The notes under the pieces: model-generated
Databases searched by the model: none
Told to the model about the DNA's origin: nothing
Seen by the model: the letters and a program-made list of their open reading frames with translations, nothing else
Source of the DNA: Bacteriovoracaceae bacterium
Lineage (GTDB): Bacteria > Bdellovibrionota > UBA1018
Assembly (NCBI GenBank): GCA_947463705.1
Contig: CANHSO010000005.1
Coordinates: 1 to 39,613 of the forward strand
DNA length: 39,613 nt
Direction of reading: 5' to 3'
Shown here: positions 1-8,757 of the stretch, in pieces
Numbering within the stretch: position 1 is the stretch's first letter
How the letters are laid out: each line of letters starts with the position of its first letter
Program-made: the position numbers and the translations under genes

Positions 1-285
1 GAAATTGCCAAAAAACTCGAAGAAGCGGCACTCAAAGACTCTTACTTCATTGAGAAGAAACTCTACCCAAACGTAGACTTCTACAGCGGCATCATCTACA
101 GCGCTCTGAATATTCCCGTAAATATGTTCACTGGCATGTTTGCAATTGGACGTTTGCCAGGCTGGATTGCTCACTGGAAAGAAATGAACGAGAATTCTGC
201 CACTAAGATTGGCCGTCCACGCCAGATTTACACTGGCCCTACCAAGACGGACTATACGCCGATGAGCCAGCGCAAAGGTAAATAG
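1..285 (+). CDS. gltA: Citrate synthase, C-terminal part (5' end outside window)
   Basis: Open frame from base 1 translates [68 protein letters not shown], a typical citrate synthase C-terminus; stop TAG 283-285. Confidence 0.95.
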   Translation, partial: EIAKKLEEAALKDSYFIEKKLYPNVDFYSGIIYSALNIPVNMFTGMFAIGRLPGWIAHWKEMNENSATKIGRPRQIYTGPTKTDYTPMSQRKGK

Positions 286-302
286 CTCAAATTCGTTTCT
301 GT

Positions 303-343
303 GGTCCCTCTTGCAGCTTAATTTCTTAACTGCAAGAGGGACC
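303..343. terminator. Strong hairpin between convergent genes, probable bidirectional terminator
   Basis: Perfect 14-bp inverted repeat GGTCCCTCTTGCAG (303-316) / CTGCAAGAGGGACC (330-343) with 13-nt loop, between gltA stop and the convergent methyltransferase stop; no clear U-tract. Confidence 0.6.
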
Positions 344-355
344 CAGGAACTTAAA

Positions 356-1216
356 CTATTTCACTCCAATCACGTAAGACACCCAAGCAAAAGCGTTGTC
401 GCCTCGCTCCATCGGAAGATACTCACCGGTACCTTTGCCTTGATGGGCGGTCTCCCAATAAATGATGGATTTAGAAAATCCCGCGTCCGCGAGAGCATCA
501 CGTACTTCTGGAATCGACCAAAGTCTCCAATCGTAGACGAATTGATCCAGCATGACCCGCCCGCTAGCGAGTTTAAAATGAATCGCATAGTTTGCGTCAT
601 GAGTGATGGGATCAAACGACTTTTGATGCCAAGTGTAGACGAATTTTTCGTTCCGATTGAGCAAGACTTCTTTTTTCTCCCTCATCGGAGCAATCATGCC
701 TGGACCACCGGCTAATTCCAAAACGAGAAGGCCACCTTTTTTAAGCGAGGTCTTGCAGCTTTTGAAATACTTAACCAAAAGCTCTCGTTGTTTGAAAATG
801 TAAAACGAAAAGTTTCCAGCGCTGATGAGGTCCACGTCCGTGCGCGTGGATTCAAGGACATTTTTCTGAAGCAGTTTGACCCGCGACTTTTGATCCGGAG
901 TGAGCGCGGAGAGATGAGTCTCACGCCCATAATTGAGTGGTTCGGGATCCAGATCGAGACCTAGAGCGGTATTTTTTGCGTGACGTTTGACCCACTCACA
1001 AGACATTTTAAAGGTCCCACAAAAATCCTCTCGGATATTGCGAGCGGTCCCTTTTGTAATTGCCTTGTAGGTTTCATCAAGCCAAGCAGCATGCACATCT
1101 GGACTCTGAACAGAAGCCTCGTAGAGGGCGTACTTACTTGGCACCGGAGTGCGCACCTTGCGCTTAGGAACTGTCACCTTGCTTTTTTTACTGCGACTTG
1201 ATTTTTGAGTAGCCAT
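356..1216 (-). CDS. Class I SAM-dependent methyltransferase-like protein
   Basis: 286-aa ORF; DFCGTFKMSCEWVKR..ALGLDLDPEPLNYG and VDLISAGNFSFYIFKQRELLVKYFKSCKTSLKKGGLLVLEL resemble Rossmann methyltransferase motifs. Confidence 0.8.
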   Translation of the reverse strand: MATQKSSRSKKSKVTVPKRKVRTPVPSKYALYEASVQSPDVHAAWLDETYKAITKGTARNIREDFCGTFKMSCEWVKRHAKNTALGLDLDPEPLNYGRETHLSALTPDQKSRVKLLQKNVLESTRTDVDLISAGNFSFYIFKQRELLVKYFKSCKTSLKKGGLLVLELAGGPGMIAPMREKKEVLLNRNEKFVYTWHQKSFDPITHDANYAIHFKLASGRVMLDQFVYDWRLWSIPEVRDALADAGFSKSIIYWETAHQGKGTGEYLPMERGDNAFAWVSYVIGVK

Positions 1217-1228
1217 GTCAAACTCCGG

Positions 1229-3667
1229 TCAGCCTTTGGGTTTGAGATTACTGCGCAAAGACGCCAAGCCGCCAAACGGATTATTAAATGCCTCTTTGGG
1301 CTTAACTGGCTTCGACGGCCTGGAAGAAGGCTGCGGACGATCAGCACGAACTGCCCCAGTATTTGGAACAGGGATTCTGACCCCACCCCCTGTCGAAGGT
1401 AGCAAATGAGGCCGGTGAGAAGCACCCCCACGTTCCATCGGAGCACGAGGCTGAGCCGCTGGAGCAATGACTGCTTTAGGACGCTCAACGGTATTTTTCA
1501 TCGAAAGAGAGATCTGATTCTTCTCCACATTAACTTCCAACACTCGGACTTTCACACGGTCACCAGGGTTGACCACTTCGCGTGGGTCCTTGATGAACTT
1601 ATCACTCAGCTGCGAGATGTGAACGAGGCCGTCTTGGTGCACGCCGATATCGACAAACGCTCCAAAATTAGTCACGTTGGTGACGACTCCGGGACAAAGC
1701 AACCCGGGGATCAGGTCTTTCACTTCGTGAATATCATCGCGGAACTGGAAAAGAACAAACTCGTCGCGAGGGTCACGACCCGGTTTCTCAAGTTCTTTCA
1801 CAATATCGGCAAACGTGAATTCACCCACTTCGGATTTAAAAGTAGAATCTTCTTTCAGAAGCTTCACGCCTGCGCCAATGAAGTCCTTAACGCTTTTACC
1901 GAGTTTTTCAGCCAAGCTTTCGATCTTGGAGTAATTTTCCGGGTGAACGCCGGTATTATCGAGAGGATTTGAGCTTTCAGGCACTCGCAAAAACCCTGCA
2001 GCTTGTTCGTAGGTTTTCTTACTAAAACGAGTGACCTTGAAAAGGTCTTCACGAGATTGGAATAAACCCTTCTGCCCTCGGTATTCAACCAGGGCTTTTG
2101 CTAAGGATGGGCCAATCCCTGAGACATAAGCGAGCAAGTTATATGAAGCCGTGTTGATGTTCACGCCAACTTGATTCACACAAGACTCCACGACGTGGGT
2201 CAAGCTGCGCTTCAAAGCATTTGGAGAAACATCGTGTTGATATTGACCTACACCGATACTCTTGGGGTCGACTTTGACTAGCTCAGCGAGCGGATCTTGC
2301 AGACGACGAGCGATCGAGATTGCTCCTCGGACTGTCAAATCAAGCTCAGGGAACTCCTCGCGCGCAACGTCACTGGCACTGTAAACGCTGGCGCCCGCTT
2401 CGCTTACCATGATCACCGGAATATTGAGGCCGGCCTCCTTAAGGGCGTCTCGGATAAAGGTTTCAGTTTCGCGTCCAGCGGTACCATTACCGACCGCAAC
2501 GGATGAGATGCTACCGGTTTTAACAACTTCAGGAAGGAGCGCTTTTGCTTTCGCTTTCCCCTCTTCGCTGTTGAGAAAGATCACCGTGCTAGCAATGTAT
2601 TTGCCCGCATCGTCCACCACAGCCAACTTACAGCCCGTCCTAATTCCTGGATCAACACCCAGAACAGATTTGGAGCCATAGGGAGATGCCAAAAGAAGCT
2701 TACGCACGTTTTCAGAAAAGACGTGAATTGCCGCTTCGTCAGCGACTTCACGCAAAGCTTTATGAACTTCAGCCTCAATGCTAGTAAAAACGTGAACTTT
2801 AAACGCCATGCGGGCGGCTTTTTTAAGAACGTCGGCACCCGGCGAATCCAACACAGTGCAGGCTGTCACTTCAAATTGTTCAAGCATCCTCTTTTCAAAC
2901 TCAGTATCTTCTGCTGCACCCTCGATCGCCAGGGAGAGTTCCTCTTCGGTCCAACCCCGTTTGAGCGCTAGGTAGCGGTGAGAGTTCTGAGGGTTTGAGA
3001 GGGATTGAATCGCCTCGCGGTAGTCGAAGTAGTTTTCAAATTTACTATTGGGTTTAGCTTTCTTGGATTTCTCAGTTCGAATGAACCCTTTTTCAAAAAC
3101 ATGAGTTCTGACGCTCTGTCTCAGATCCTGCATTTCTGCCAATCTCTCAGTAAGGATATCTTGCGCTCCCGCGATCGCCGCGGCAGCGTCCTTGATTTCC
3201 TTGGCCTCATTGCGGAAAGTGAACGCCCAGATTTCGAGTGTTTGGCCGTCTTGCGGGGTTTCCGTGCCGTGGCCACAGCCCCAAATCCAGTCTGCCAGGG
3301 GCTCTAATCCAGCTTCCTTGGCAATGGCTGCTTTGGTTTTACGCTTAACTTTGTAAGGCAGATAGAGATCTTCGAGAAGTTCTGACTTAAACGTGCTGAG
3401 GATCTGTTGTTTCAGCTCGGGAGTGAGTTTCTTCTGATGCTCGATCTCTTTAACGATATATTCTTGGCGACTGAGGATCTGGTCCCATTTTTCCTTTTCG
3501 TCAATAACAGTTCGAATCCCCACTTCATCCAGGCTGCCGGTCTGTTCCTTCCGGTAGCGAGCAATAAAGGGAACGGTCGCACCTTCGGCGGCCAATGCAA
3601 GAACCGCAATAGCAGATCGGGTTGGGACTTCAGGATGATTTGATTGCAGCCATGTTTCAAAATTCAC
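1229..3667 (-). CDS. tex: Tex family S1 RNA-binding transcription accessory protein
   Basis: 812-aa ORF; SVLGVDPGIRTGCKLAVVD, YQHDVSPNALKRSLTHVVESCVNQVGVNINTAS, HhH YVSGIGPSLAKALVEYR, and S1 domain GVVTNVTNFGAFVDIGVHQDGLVHISQLSDKF. Confidence 0.95.
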   Translation of the reverse strand: MNFETWLQSNHPEVPTRSAIAVLALAAEGATVPFIARYRKEQTGSLDEVGIRTVIDEKEKWDQILSRQEYIVKEIEHQKKLTPELKQQILSTFKSELLEDLYLPYKVKRKTKAAIAKEAGLEPLADWIWGCGHGTETPQDGQTLEIWAFTFRNEAKEIKDAAAAIAGAQDILTERLAEMQDLRQSVRTHVFEKGFIRTEKSKKAKPNSKFENYFDYREAIQSLSNPQNSHRYLALKRGWTEEELSLAIEGAAEDTEFEKRMLEQFEVTACTVLDSPGADVLKKAARMAFKVHVFTSIEAEVHKALREVADEAAIHVFSENVRKLLLASPYGSKSVLGVDPGIRTGCKLAVVDDAGKYIASTVIFLNSEEGKAKAKALLPEVVKTGSISSVAVGNGTAGRETETFIRDALKEAGLNIPVIMVSEAGASVYSASDVAREEFPELDLTVRGAISIARRLQDPLAELVKVDPKSIGVGQYQHDVSPNALKRSLTHVVESCVNQVGVNINTASYNLLAYVSGIGPSLAKALVEYRGQKGLFQSREDLFKVTRFSKKTYEQAAGFLRVPESSNPLDNTGVHPENYSKIESLAEKLGKSVKDFIGAGVKLLKEDSTFKSEVGEFTFADIVKELEKPGRDPRDEFVLFQFRDDIHEVKDLIPGLLCPGVVTNVTNFGAFVDIGVHQDGLVHISQLSDKFIKDPREVVNPGDRVKVRVLEVNVEKNQISLSMKNTVERPKAVIAPAAQPRAPMERGGASHRPHLLPSTGGGVRIPVPNTGAVRADRPQPSSRPSKPVKPKEAFNNPFGGLASLRSNLKPKG

Positions 3668-3749
3668 GCGCTTTTACCTCTTCGCAATTCGCACTTTTCC
3701 ATCGAGGGAGAGTTTTACTGGAGATACTGATTTCGTTTCAACTAAATTC

Positions 3750-5570
3750 TCACTCAAGCTCGGACCAACGTAAATAAAGTCGCTCGATTTCAGCCTGGAG
3801 CTGAGTCATTTTCTGAGAAATCTCCATCAATTTTGCCGAATGACTCGTATTTTCAGGTTTTAAGCTCTCCGCTGTCCAATGAGCAAGCTCCGCCTCAATT
3901 TTATGAATGTTCGATTCCATCGAATCGAGTTCACGTTGCTCTTTAAAACTGAGCTTTCGTTTCTTTTGCTCCACCGCTGGCGCAGAGGCTACAGTGACTG
4001 AACTTCCGGCTGAACTACCCCCAGATCCTTGGAGTCGAGGCTTCCGGTTGGTATCTGTGAACCACGCCTCCCACTGTCCAAGGCTCGCGAAAGAGGTGAT
4101 TTGACCTCGTTCTTCAGGAAACGGACTAAATGCAAGAATTTGATTCGCTACTTGATCTAAAAAGTATCGGTCATGGGTAACCAAAAGAATTGCGCCCTGA
4201 AACTCAGTCAAGCACTCTTCCAAAACCGCAAGGGTCGCCATATCGAGGTCGTTGGTGGGCTCATCGAGCACGAGAATATTAGCGGGTTGGAGCATCAACT
4301 GAGCTATTAAAAGCCGTCCCTGCTCGCCGCCAGAGAGCTTACCGACAGCCATATCCATTTGCCCCTGAGTAAAAAGAAATCGATCCAGGTAGCCACGGAT
4401 ATGCATCCGATTCCCGCGATAATCGACAAAGTCACCCGAGGGACAAATGGTCTTAGCCACGGTCACCTTAGGATCGAGCGCCTCTCGATTTTGCTGAAAA
4501 TAAGCCACCTGCAAGCCATCGACGTGAGAAACCGAGCCTGTATCAGGCTCTTCCTCTTTCAAAAGAGTTTGAATCAAAGTCGACTTACCGCACCCATTCG
4601 AACCCAAAATCCCAACTCGCTTTCCGGGACTCAAAACTAAATCAACGCCGGAAAACAGAGGTCCTCGACCCCATGACTTAGAAATCCCCTTGGCCTCGAT
4701 CAGCTTTTTTGGATTCCTCTCAGTGGCCTGGAAATCGAGTTTTACGGTTCGACTTTGATTGCGGTAGCTAATTTCGCTCACCTCATCTTTGAGGTCGCCA
4801 GCCCGTTGAATTCTCGCCTGCTGCTTAGTAGTCCTGGCCTTAGCGCCTTGTCTTAGCCACTCGGTCTCGCGGCGGAGGGTGTTTTTTAAGATCACCTCGC
4901 GACGCTCCTGAGAAGCAACCAATTGTTCCTTAGCTTCCAAGTAGTTGACGTAATCTCCCTTGATGCTCAGAAGCCCCCCTGGGTTTCGGCGATCGAGCTC
5001 TAATATACGGTCTGAAACTTTTTGAAGAAAAGCGCGATCATGGGTGATCGTCAGGGTAGCGAGGCGCGCATTTCGGATCCATTCCTCAAGCCAGTAAATA
5101 CTATCGAGGTCCAAGTGATTGGTCGGCTCGTCGAGAAGCAACAAATCGGGCTGGCGGACCAGCTCGCGGCCTAAAGCTGCTCGCTTTTTCCATCCGCCCG
5201 AAAGCTCTTCAACCAATTGACTCGGATCTAGCAGCGAAAGTTTCGATGCGATCTCATCTGCAAGGGCAATAGACTCCCAATCATCTGGGTCAGCAGCGCC
5301 CTCGAGAAGGGTAGAATGGACAGTCGCCCCCTTTTTGAACGTGGGGGTTTGCTCCAGAAATCCCACTCGGAGCCCTCGCTGAAACGAGATCACCCCCTCA
5401 TCGGGACTTGCCTGAGAAGCGATCATTCGAAGAAGCGTGGATTTACCCGCCCCATTCGGGCCAATCAGCCCGATGCGTTCGCCGCTCTCGATAGAAAAAG
5501 TGAGCCCCTCAAATAAGGGTCGCGCTGCAAACGCCTTTCGTACTCCAGAAACACTAACTAAAATTGCCAC
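3750..5570 (-). CDS. uup: ABC-F family ATPase (Uup-like)
   Basis: 606-aa ORF with two ATPase domains (GPNGAGKST..LSGGWKKR..LLLDEPTNHLD; GSNGCGKST..LSGGEQGR..LVLDEPTNDLD) and a C-terminal coiled coil. Confidence 0.92.
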   Translation of the reverse strand: MAILVSVSGVRKAFAARPLFEGLTFSIESGERIGLIGPNGAGKSTLLRMIASQASPDEGVISFQRGLRVGFLEQTPTFKKGATVHSTLLEGAADPDDWESIALADEIASKLSLLDPSQLVEELSGGWKKRAALGRELVRQPDLLLLDEPTNHLDLDSIYWLEEWIRNARLATLTITHDRAFLQKVSDRILELDRRNPGGLLSIKGDYVNYLEAKEQLVASQERREVILKNTLRRETEWLRQGAKARTTKQQARIQRAGDLKDEVSEISYRNQSRTVKLDFQATERNPKKLIEAKGISKSWGRGPLFSGVDLVLSPGKRVGILGSNGCGKSTLIQTLLKEEEPDTGSVSHVDGLQVAYFQQNREALDPKVTVAKTICPSGDFVDYRGNRMHIRGYLDRFLFTQGQMDMAVGKLSGGEQGRLLIAQLMLQPANILVLDEPTNDLDMATLAVLEECLTEFQGAILLVTHDRYFLDQVANQILAFSPFPEERGQITSFASLGQWEAWFTDTNRKPRLQGSGGSSAGSSVTVASAPAVEQKKRKLSFKEQRELDSMESNIHKIEAELAHWTAESLKPENTSHSAKLMEISQKMTQLQAEIERLYLRWSELE

Positions 5571-5659
5571 CTGCGCACCTTACCAGATTGGGAGGAGAAT
5601 AGGGATAATTTGGTGGATTACTCAAGCAAAGGAGTCCGTCAAAACGTTTGCACTCCCTC

Positions 5660-5695
5660 AGAAGCATAGTATATACTAGTATATACTATGCTTCT
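5660..5695. promoter_or_regulatory. 36-bp perfect palindrome, putative autoregulatory operator of the NTase/RHH module
   Basis: AGAAGCATAGTATATACT/AGTATATACTATGCTTCT is its own reverse complement; contains two tandem copies of palindromic AGTATATACT; includes ATG at 5688. Confidence 0.8.
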
Positions 5696-6167
5696 CACAA
5701 GACTGATCCAAGCTTTAGCCACTCGAAACATTCCCTACGCCCTAGTAGGTGGTTATGCTGTAGCCCTCCATGGCGCCGTAAGAGGAACTGTAGACATTGA
5801 CCTAGTGATTCAGTTCAAAGAAGGCGACTTTATCGAAACTGAACAGGCTTTACACGAACTTGGACTAGAATCGCGACTCCCTCTGCACGGGGCCCAAGTT
5901 TATAAGTTCAGAAAAGAGTATTTGGAGAATCGAAATTTAATTGCCTGGAATTTTTACAATCCGAAAAAGCCGAGTGAACAAGTTGACATCATCCTCACTC
6001 AAAATCTCAGCGCAATTCAAGTGGTCACCGTTCAATTTCACTCATTTAAAATCAAAATTGCATCAATTCCAGACTTGATCAAAATGAAGCAAGCCTCCGG
6101 CAGACCACAAGACCTGGCCGACGTTGAATCCTTGCGCGAACTAATAAAACTGAGGAAATCGAAATGA
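5688..6167 (+). CDS. Nucleotidyltransferase-like protein (MNT/AbiEii-type), candidate toxin
   Basis: 159-aa ORF with YALVGGYAVALHGAVRGTVDIDLVI (GG..A..G..R.T.DID nucleotidyltransferase signature) and a second acidic motif QVDIIL. Confidence 0.82.
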   Translation: MLLTRLIQALATRNIPYALVGGYAVALHGAVRGTVDIDLVIQFKEGDFIETEQALHELGLESRLPLHGAQVYKFRKEYLENRNLIAWNFYNPKKPSEQVDIILTQNLSAIQVVTVQFHSFKIKIASIPDLIKMKQASGRPQDLADVESLRELIKLRKSK

Positions 6168-6466
6168 AGAAAACCGTGCAATACCTCACACCAGAATACC
6201 TAGAGCGCGCAAGCAAAATGAGCACAGTAGAAATCGTTCAATTTCTGGAGGATTTTAGAAAACTTCATGCCGAGGCCGAAACAAATCGCAACGCAAAGTC
6301 TAGATTGATCAGCATCAAGATCCCTGAAAATCTTCTCAATACATTTAAGACTGCTGCCGAACTCGAAGGCATCAAATATCAAACTCTGATTAAAAAAATC
6401 ATGAGAGATTGGTTAAGTTCTCAATCGATCGGCAAACAAAACTTGGCAAAAAGAAACGAAAATTAA
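6164..6466 (+). CDS. Ribbon-helix-helix-like small protein, candidate antitoxin/repressor
   Basis: 100-aa ORF overlapping the NTase gene by ATGA; SRLISIKIPENLLNTFKTAAELEGIKYQTLIKKIMRDWL resembles a CopG/BrnA-type RHH fold. Confidence 0.7.
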   Translation: MKKTVQYLTPEYLERASKMSTVEIVQFLEDFRKLHAEAETNRNAKSRLISIKIPENLLNTFKTAAELEGIKYQTLIKKIMRDWLSSQSIGKQNLAKRNEN

Positions 6467-6476
6467 CCATTTCGAT

Positions 6477-8498
6477 CTAAGGCAGAACAACGCGAATCAA
6501 CCCGCGATAGGCGCCTTTTGCGCTCGGATCGACCGTATTCATCCCTTTGAAAAACACATCTTCACTCACCCAATAAGGCTCATACCACTCACGATCGGGG
6601 TCGAGAACCAGGACCCGTTGATTCTCAGAATCATAGGCTCCCACGGGGGCGAAATGACCGACAGGCGCATCTCCGGTGTAAACTCCCTGAACGAAATTTG
6701 CGATGAGGAACACCTTCGGATTTTTCTCCATCTCCACTAGAATTTGGTGAATTTTTGCCCGCGATTCTGGATTTGCATGAATCATTTCAACCCATTTTGG
6801 CTTTGCATCGTAACCCGCAAGACCCGAGGTGAGGTAGCCCCCAAGGTCATCCAGGAGAACACCCCTCCCCATAAGACCTACCGAGAACCGCCACGCTGTA
6901 CTTTTCGAGTTTTTAATCACCTGAGCCTCGGTTGCCAGAGGCTCATCGGCTCTTAGGGCATGCCCGACTCGAGCTGCATTCACGACCATAGTAGCAGCCG
7001 CAACTGAGCATGAGCTTCCGGTCTGTTGAGGTGCATAATAAGGAATCAGGGCCCAAAACTGAGGAGCATCGTGACCCTTGAAATACTCATGCGACACGGA
7101 GAGAGGCATCGCATCTGGGCCATACTTTGGTTTTTGAGTTTGGACTTTTGCTGGAGCCACCTTGGACTGGGTAAGCACAACTCCAGCACTGGCTTGCGGA
7201 GTTGGCGTTTGGGCGAAACTCTGCGAAGAAACCATCGAGAATGACGCTATTAGAAGCAAAACCACACCAAGGCCTCGGAGTGCCTGAATTCTCTGTAAAA
7301 CTGGAGGATGAGAGTACTCCAAAACTACTTTCATCGGATGAGGATTAAGATGAGAGAGATGATCCACACTCATTTTTTTCAACGCTGAAACAAGAGCCTC
7401 GGGTTTACCGTAGGCCTCACGGGCGAAACGATCTGCTTCGAACTCATTCCTGCGAGATCTCCAGAGGGCCAGCACGGAAACCAGCCTGAGCACGGGCCCA
7501 GCGGCGCTACTTAGCAAGACAAGACTTGCGTAGATTGAGGTTGAATCCATTTTAAATGCTGCGAACAAATCAGGCCGATTGAGAAAAAGAGAAAACACGT
7601 AAAATAGGACCCCAGAGGATAAGACAGAAACGACCATCGATTGCTGAATATGTTTTTTCTCATAATGGCCAATTTCGTGAGCTAGCACTGCCACCAGTTC
7701 ATCCAAAGACTGATTTTGAATCAACGTATCAAAAAGGACCAATCTTCTCAGCTTACCAAACCCAGTAAAAAATGCGTTCGACTTAGTGGAGCGTTTAGAA
7801 CTATCCATCGTAAAAATTCCGCTCAACTTAAACTTGCGCTGAGCTGCAAAAATCTCAATCGCACGCTTCAGATCACCCTCGGGCAAGGGCTCAAACTTGT
7901 TAAATAAAGGCAAAATCAGTGCGGGAGCTAAATACGTCACCCCCACCTGAAACACAGTGAGAGCAAACCAAGCGTAAAGCCATGCAAGCGGCCCGGCGTT
8001 TTCAAAAAAATAAATCAGTCCCGCAAAGATCGGTGCACCCAGAAGCGCACTCAAAACTAGACCTTTGAACAAATCAGCAACAAAGGTTTGAGGCGTGGTA
8101 CGATTAAACCCATACCTGGCCTCGATCCCAAAGGTCGAGTAGACGGAAAATGGGAGCTGAATCACAAACCGAAGCGCAGAAATCAAAGCAACAAAAATGA
8201 TCCCAGTACCCACCGAGCCCAGCTCAAATTGCCTTGCCCATTGATCCGCCCAGTTCCACCCTCCGGCGAGCAAAAAACCTGCAAAGACCCCAAAACTCAT
8301 GGCCCGATGCAAAATCTCGAAGCGCGTTACTTCAGTCTGATACTGCAGCGATTTTCGGTACTTTTCGGAGTCGTAAATCCCTTGGAACTCAGCGGGAAGA
8401 TCTGACCTGAGTCGGCTCAAATTTAAAACATCTGCAACCGTTTCAGTCAGAAAAACCAAGCCAAACAATCCCAAAATCAACTCAGTAGTCAGTCCCAT
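6477..8498 (-). CDS. M48 (Ste24/CAAX-protease-like) metallopeptidase fused to a C-terminal phytochelatin-synthase-like cysteine peptidase domain
   Basis: 673-aa ORF: AVLAHEIGHYEKKH (HExxH) with multiple TM segments; after ~residue 410 a hydrophobic segment (LGVVLLLIASFSMVSSQSFAQ), then PYYAPQQTGSSCSVAAATMVVN, GHFAPVGAYD and VLVLDPDREWYEPYWV. Confidence 0.88.
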   Translation of the reverse strand: MGLTTELILGLFGLVFLTETVADVLNLSRLRSDLPAEFQGIYDSEKYRKSLQYQTEVTRFEILHRAMSFGVFAGFLLAGGWNWADQWARQFELGSVGTGIIFVALISALRFVIQLPFSVYSTFGIEARYGFNRTTPQTFVADLFKGLVLSALLGAPIFAGLIYFFENAGPLAWLYAWFALTVFQVGVTYLAPALILPLFNKFEPLPEGDLKRAIEIFAAQRKFKLSGIFTMDSSKRSTKSNAFFTGFGKLRRLVLFDTLIQNQSLDELVAVLAHEIGHYEKKHIQQSMVVSVLSSGVLFYVFSLFLNRPDLFAAFKMDSTSIYASLVLLSSAAGPVLRLVSVLALWRSRRNEFEADRFAREAYGKPEALVSALKKMSVDHLSHLNPHPMKVVLEYSHPPVLQRIQALRGLGVVLLLIASFSMVSSQSFAQTPTPQASAGVVLTQSKVAPAKVQTQKPKYGPDAMPLSVSHEYFKGHDAPQFWALIPYYAPQQTGSSCSVAAATMVVNAARVGHALRADEPLATEAQVIKNSKSTAWRFSVGLMGRGVLLDDLGGYLTSGLAGYDAKPKWVEMIHANPESRAKIHQILVEMEKNPKVFLIANFVQGVYTGDAPVGHFAPVGAYDSENQRVLVLDPDREWYEPYWVSEDVFFKGMNTVDPSAKGAYRGLIRVVLP

Positions 8499-8614
8499 AG
8501 CTCTGCCTCCAGCAAAGTTTTACTCAAAGAACAGCTTAGACCGTCAGTTCTAGCTTTGCTATTTCATTTTGGCTTTGCTATAGATGAAAACTGACTTGCT
8601 TGCCGCACACTCAC

Positions 8615-8705
8615 GGAGAGATGGCCGAGTGGCCGAAGGCACTCCCTTGCTAAGGGAGCATACGCCAAAAGCGTATCGAGAGTTCGAATCTCTCTCTCTC
8701 CGCCA
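8615..8705 (+). tRNA. tRNA-Ser (anticodon GCT), CCA encoded
   Basis: GGAGAGA/TCTCTCC acceptor stem, anticodon arm CTCCCTTGCTAAGGGAG, long variable arm TACGCCAAAAGCGTA, T arm GAGAGTTCGAATCTCTC, GCCA 3' end. Confidence 0.95.
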
Positions 8706-8757
8706 CTTCAAATGCGTGAAGGCAAATACCTAAATGAGCTCACCCTCCACTTCGTAG

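Noticed and set aside
303-343. Possible small RNA or attenuator at the 14-bp hairpin
   Set aside because: Position between two convergent stops is fully explained by a bidirectional terminator
1406-1972. 188-aa plus-strand ORF
   Set aside because: Fully antisense to the well-supported tex S1 region; shadow ORF
8520-8614. Direct repeat TTTGCTAT (x2) upstream of tRNA-Ser as a mobile-element attachment site
   Set aside because: Only 8 bp, no integrase or tRNA-fragment duplication visible in the window
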